Assembly (NCBI GenBank): GCA_031272345.1
Contig: JAISTZ010000157.1
Span: 1 to 6,642 of the forward strand
Reading direction: 5' to 3'
DNA length: 6,642 nucleotides
Source: Spirochaetaceae bacterium
GTDB taxonomy: Bacteria; Spirochaetota; Spirochaetia; Treponematales; Treponemataceae
This document shows, in pieces, positions 5,871 to 6,642 of this stretch; position 1 is the stretch's first letter, and each line of letters begins with the position of its first letter. Below the pieces are notes generated by a model that searched no databases, was not told the origin of the DNA, and saw only the letters and a program-made list of their open reading frames with translations. The translations under genes were made by a program, and so were the position numbers.

Positions 5871-6310
5871 CTGTCCTGGCCGTCCTGCTGATTCTGGTGT
5901 TCGCGGCTGTGCTGGTGTTCCTTGTGCCCAGAGCTCCGCTGTTTTTTTTCCCAAAAAGGACGGAGAAGGAAGGGGAAGGGCCGGCGCACTCCCCACCTCA
6001 GTCCCCGCCGCAAACCCAGAAGGGGCTGCGCGGTCACGGGGTGTGCCCCATCTGCGGGTCAACCCTCTTCCAGGGGGAAAATGTCAGCTCCAGGGTCTTT
6101 TCCTTTGACGAGGGGGACGTCAAGCGGTGCGTCATCCTGGGGTGCCCCCACTGTCACCCTGCGAGCGAGGCGGGGGTGCGGCGGAGGTGTCCGGTGTGCA
6201 GGCAGGCCCTGCCCCAGGGGGGCTATCTCTTTGCCCGCATGTATTCGGGCCAAAACCAGAAGAACCACGTGCGCATCACCGGGTGCACCGAATGCGGCAA
6301 AAAAATATAA
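5867..6310 (+). CDS. Membrane-anchored protein with two zinc-ribbon-like repeats, unknown function
   Basis: 147 aa; I do not recognise the family. Residues 1-20 are one unbroken hydrophobic helix with no charge before it, followed by R22, K30, R31 and K34; by the positive-inside rule the rest should face the cytoplasm, which is inference. Residues 32-55 are a Pro/Gln/Ser-rich linker. The rest holds four CxxC pairs in two units: C60/C63 with C93/C96, and C108/C111 with C140/C143. The units align along their whole length: CPxC, then L.QG, then R.(F/Y)S, then I.GC..C, at nearly equal lengths (37 and 36 residues), so they look like an internal duplication, each able to bind one zinc ion. The ATG at 5867 overlaps the AP endonuclease stop (ATGA), which implies coupled translation. 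The gene ends 74 nt before flaB, which has its own promoter. A DNA-binding or protein-binding role are both possible; neither is shown. Confidence 0.82.
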   Translation: MTVLAVLLILVFAAVLVFLVPRAPLFFFPKRTEKEGEGPAHSPPQSPPQTQKGLRGHGVCPICGSTLFQGENVSSRVFSFDEGDVKRCVILGCPHCHPASEAGVRRRCPVCRQALPQGGYLFARMYSGQNQKNHVRITGCTECGKKI

Positions 6311-6317
6311 AAAACAG

Positions 6318-6344
6318 TAAAGTCCTTCAGCCGGTTTCCGATAG
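6318..6344 (+). promoter_or_regulatory. Sigma-28 (FliA) flagellar promoter of flaB
   Basis: TAAA (6318-6321), exactly 15 nt, then TCCGATAG (6337-6344). The bacterial sigma-28 consensus is TAAA-N15-GCCGATAA, so the -35 is perfect and the -10 matches at 6 of 8. Transcription should begin near 6350, leaving a leader of about 35 nt. This puts the flagellin among late flagellar genes switched on after hook-basal-body assembly. Confidence 0.8.
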
Positions 6345-6371
6345 TAGTAGTAAGCACAGCACCTAGTCAAT

Positions 6372-6377
6372 AAGGAG
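6372..6377 (+). promoter_or_regulatory. flaB ribosome binding site
   Basis: AAGGAG with 7 nt to the ATG at 6385; strong, as expected for an abundant structural protein. Confidence 0.85.
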
Positions 6378-6384
6378 ATAGGCT

Positions 6385-6642
6385 ATGATAATAAACCACA
6401 ACATGAGTTCAATGTTCGCCCAGAGGGAAACGGGGATGACGAACTTGCGGTTACAGAAAAACATGGAGAAGCTTTCCTCCGGCATGAAGATAAACCGCGC
6501 CGGGGATGACGCGTCGGGTCTGGCGGTCGCGGAGAAGATGCGCTCCCAGATTCGCGGCATGAATCAGGCCAGTCAGAACGCCCAAAACGGCATTTCCTTC
6601 ATCCAGACAACCGAGGGGTATCTCCAGGAAACCATGGACCTT
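6385..6642 (+). CDS. flaB: Flagellin, FlaB-type periplasmic flagellar core protein, N-terminal part
   Basis: Subunit of the flagellar filament; in spirochaetes FlaB proteins form the core of the periplasmic filament and are exported by the flagellar type III system, so no cleavable signal peptide is expected and none is seen. The 86 residues present are the conserved D0/D1 segment: MIINHNMSSMFAQRE at the start, then LQKNMEKLSSGMKINRAGDD (23-42), ASGLAVAEKMRSQIRG (43-58) and NAQNGISFIQTTEGYLQE (65-82). The MIINHN start and the MFAQR segment point to spirochaete FlaB rather than an ordinary external flagellin. The gene leaves the window at the right edge; a full FlaB is about 285 aa. Which FlaB paralogue this is cannot be told from this part. 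It is driven by its own sigma-28 promoter. Confidence 0.95.
   Translation, partial: MIINHNMSSMFAQRETGMTNLRLQKNMEKLSSGMKINRAGDDASGLAVAEKMRSQIRGMNQASQNAQNGISFIQTTEGYLQETMDL

Noticed and set aside
1..6642. Defence island or mobile element suggested by three nuclease genes in 6.6 kb
   Set aside because: The three are standard repair or replication families in separate transcription units among housekeeping genes; no integrase, transposase, toxin, methylase or direct-repeat boundary was found.

Overview
The window looks like chromosome of a spirochaete, most likely Treponema or a close relative. The best marker is the start of a flagellin at the right edge: it reads as a FlaB-type periplasmic flagellar core protein and lies behind a good sigma-28 promoter. 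A threonyl-tRNA synthetase that begins directly at the editing domain, with no TGS domain, also fits what I remember of spirochaete enzymes, but that part is from memory. The species cannot be told. Most genes are GC-rich (60-bp samples counted by hand give about 60-72% G+C), while the left-hand gene is clearly more AT-rich (about 35-45% in samples).

Layout, left to right. (1) Positions 1-1552, minus strand: the N-terminal 517 residues of RecC, running off the left edge. It has no stop in the window. (2) 1553-1711: a 159-bp divergent intergenic region with one promoter candidate per direction. (3) 1712-3463, plus: thrS. (4) 3479-3514: a perfect 16-bp inverted repeat between two convergent genes. 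(5) 3518-4102, minus: a stand-alone DEDDh (DnaQ-like) 3'-5' exonuclease. (6) 4145-4183: a second, related inverted repeat that contains the stop codon of the next gene. (7) 4172-5059, minus: ispH (lytB), last enzyme of the MEP isoprenoid pathway, starting at a GTG. (8) 5060-5105: a 46-bp divergent promoter region. (9) 5106-5870, plus: an exonuclease III-family AP endonuclease, overlapped by ATGA with (10) 5867-6310, plus: a small membrane-anchored protein with two copies of a zinc-ribbon-like unit. (11) 6318-6384: sigma-28 promoter and ribosome binding site, then (12) 6385-6642, plus: the first 86 residues of FlaB.

Most of this is housekeeping: translation, isoprenoid synthesis, DNA repair and motility. 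Three of the seven genes are DNA nucleases or nuclease subunits (RecC, DEDDh exonuclease, AP endonuclease), but they are in separate transcription units and there is no sign of a dedicated defence or mobile system. No tRNA, rRNA, CRISPR array or insertion sequence was seen. The points most worth a second look are the duplicated zinc-ribbon protein coupled to the AP endonuclease, the two related palindromes bracketing the DEDDh exonuclease, the composition break at recC, and the apparently leaderless start of the AP endonuclease gene.
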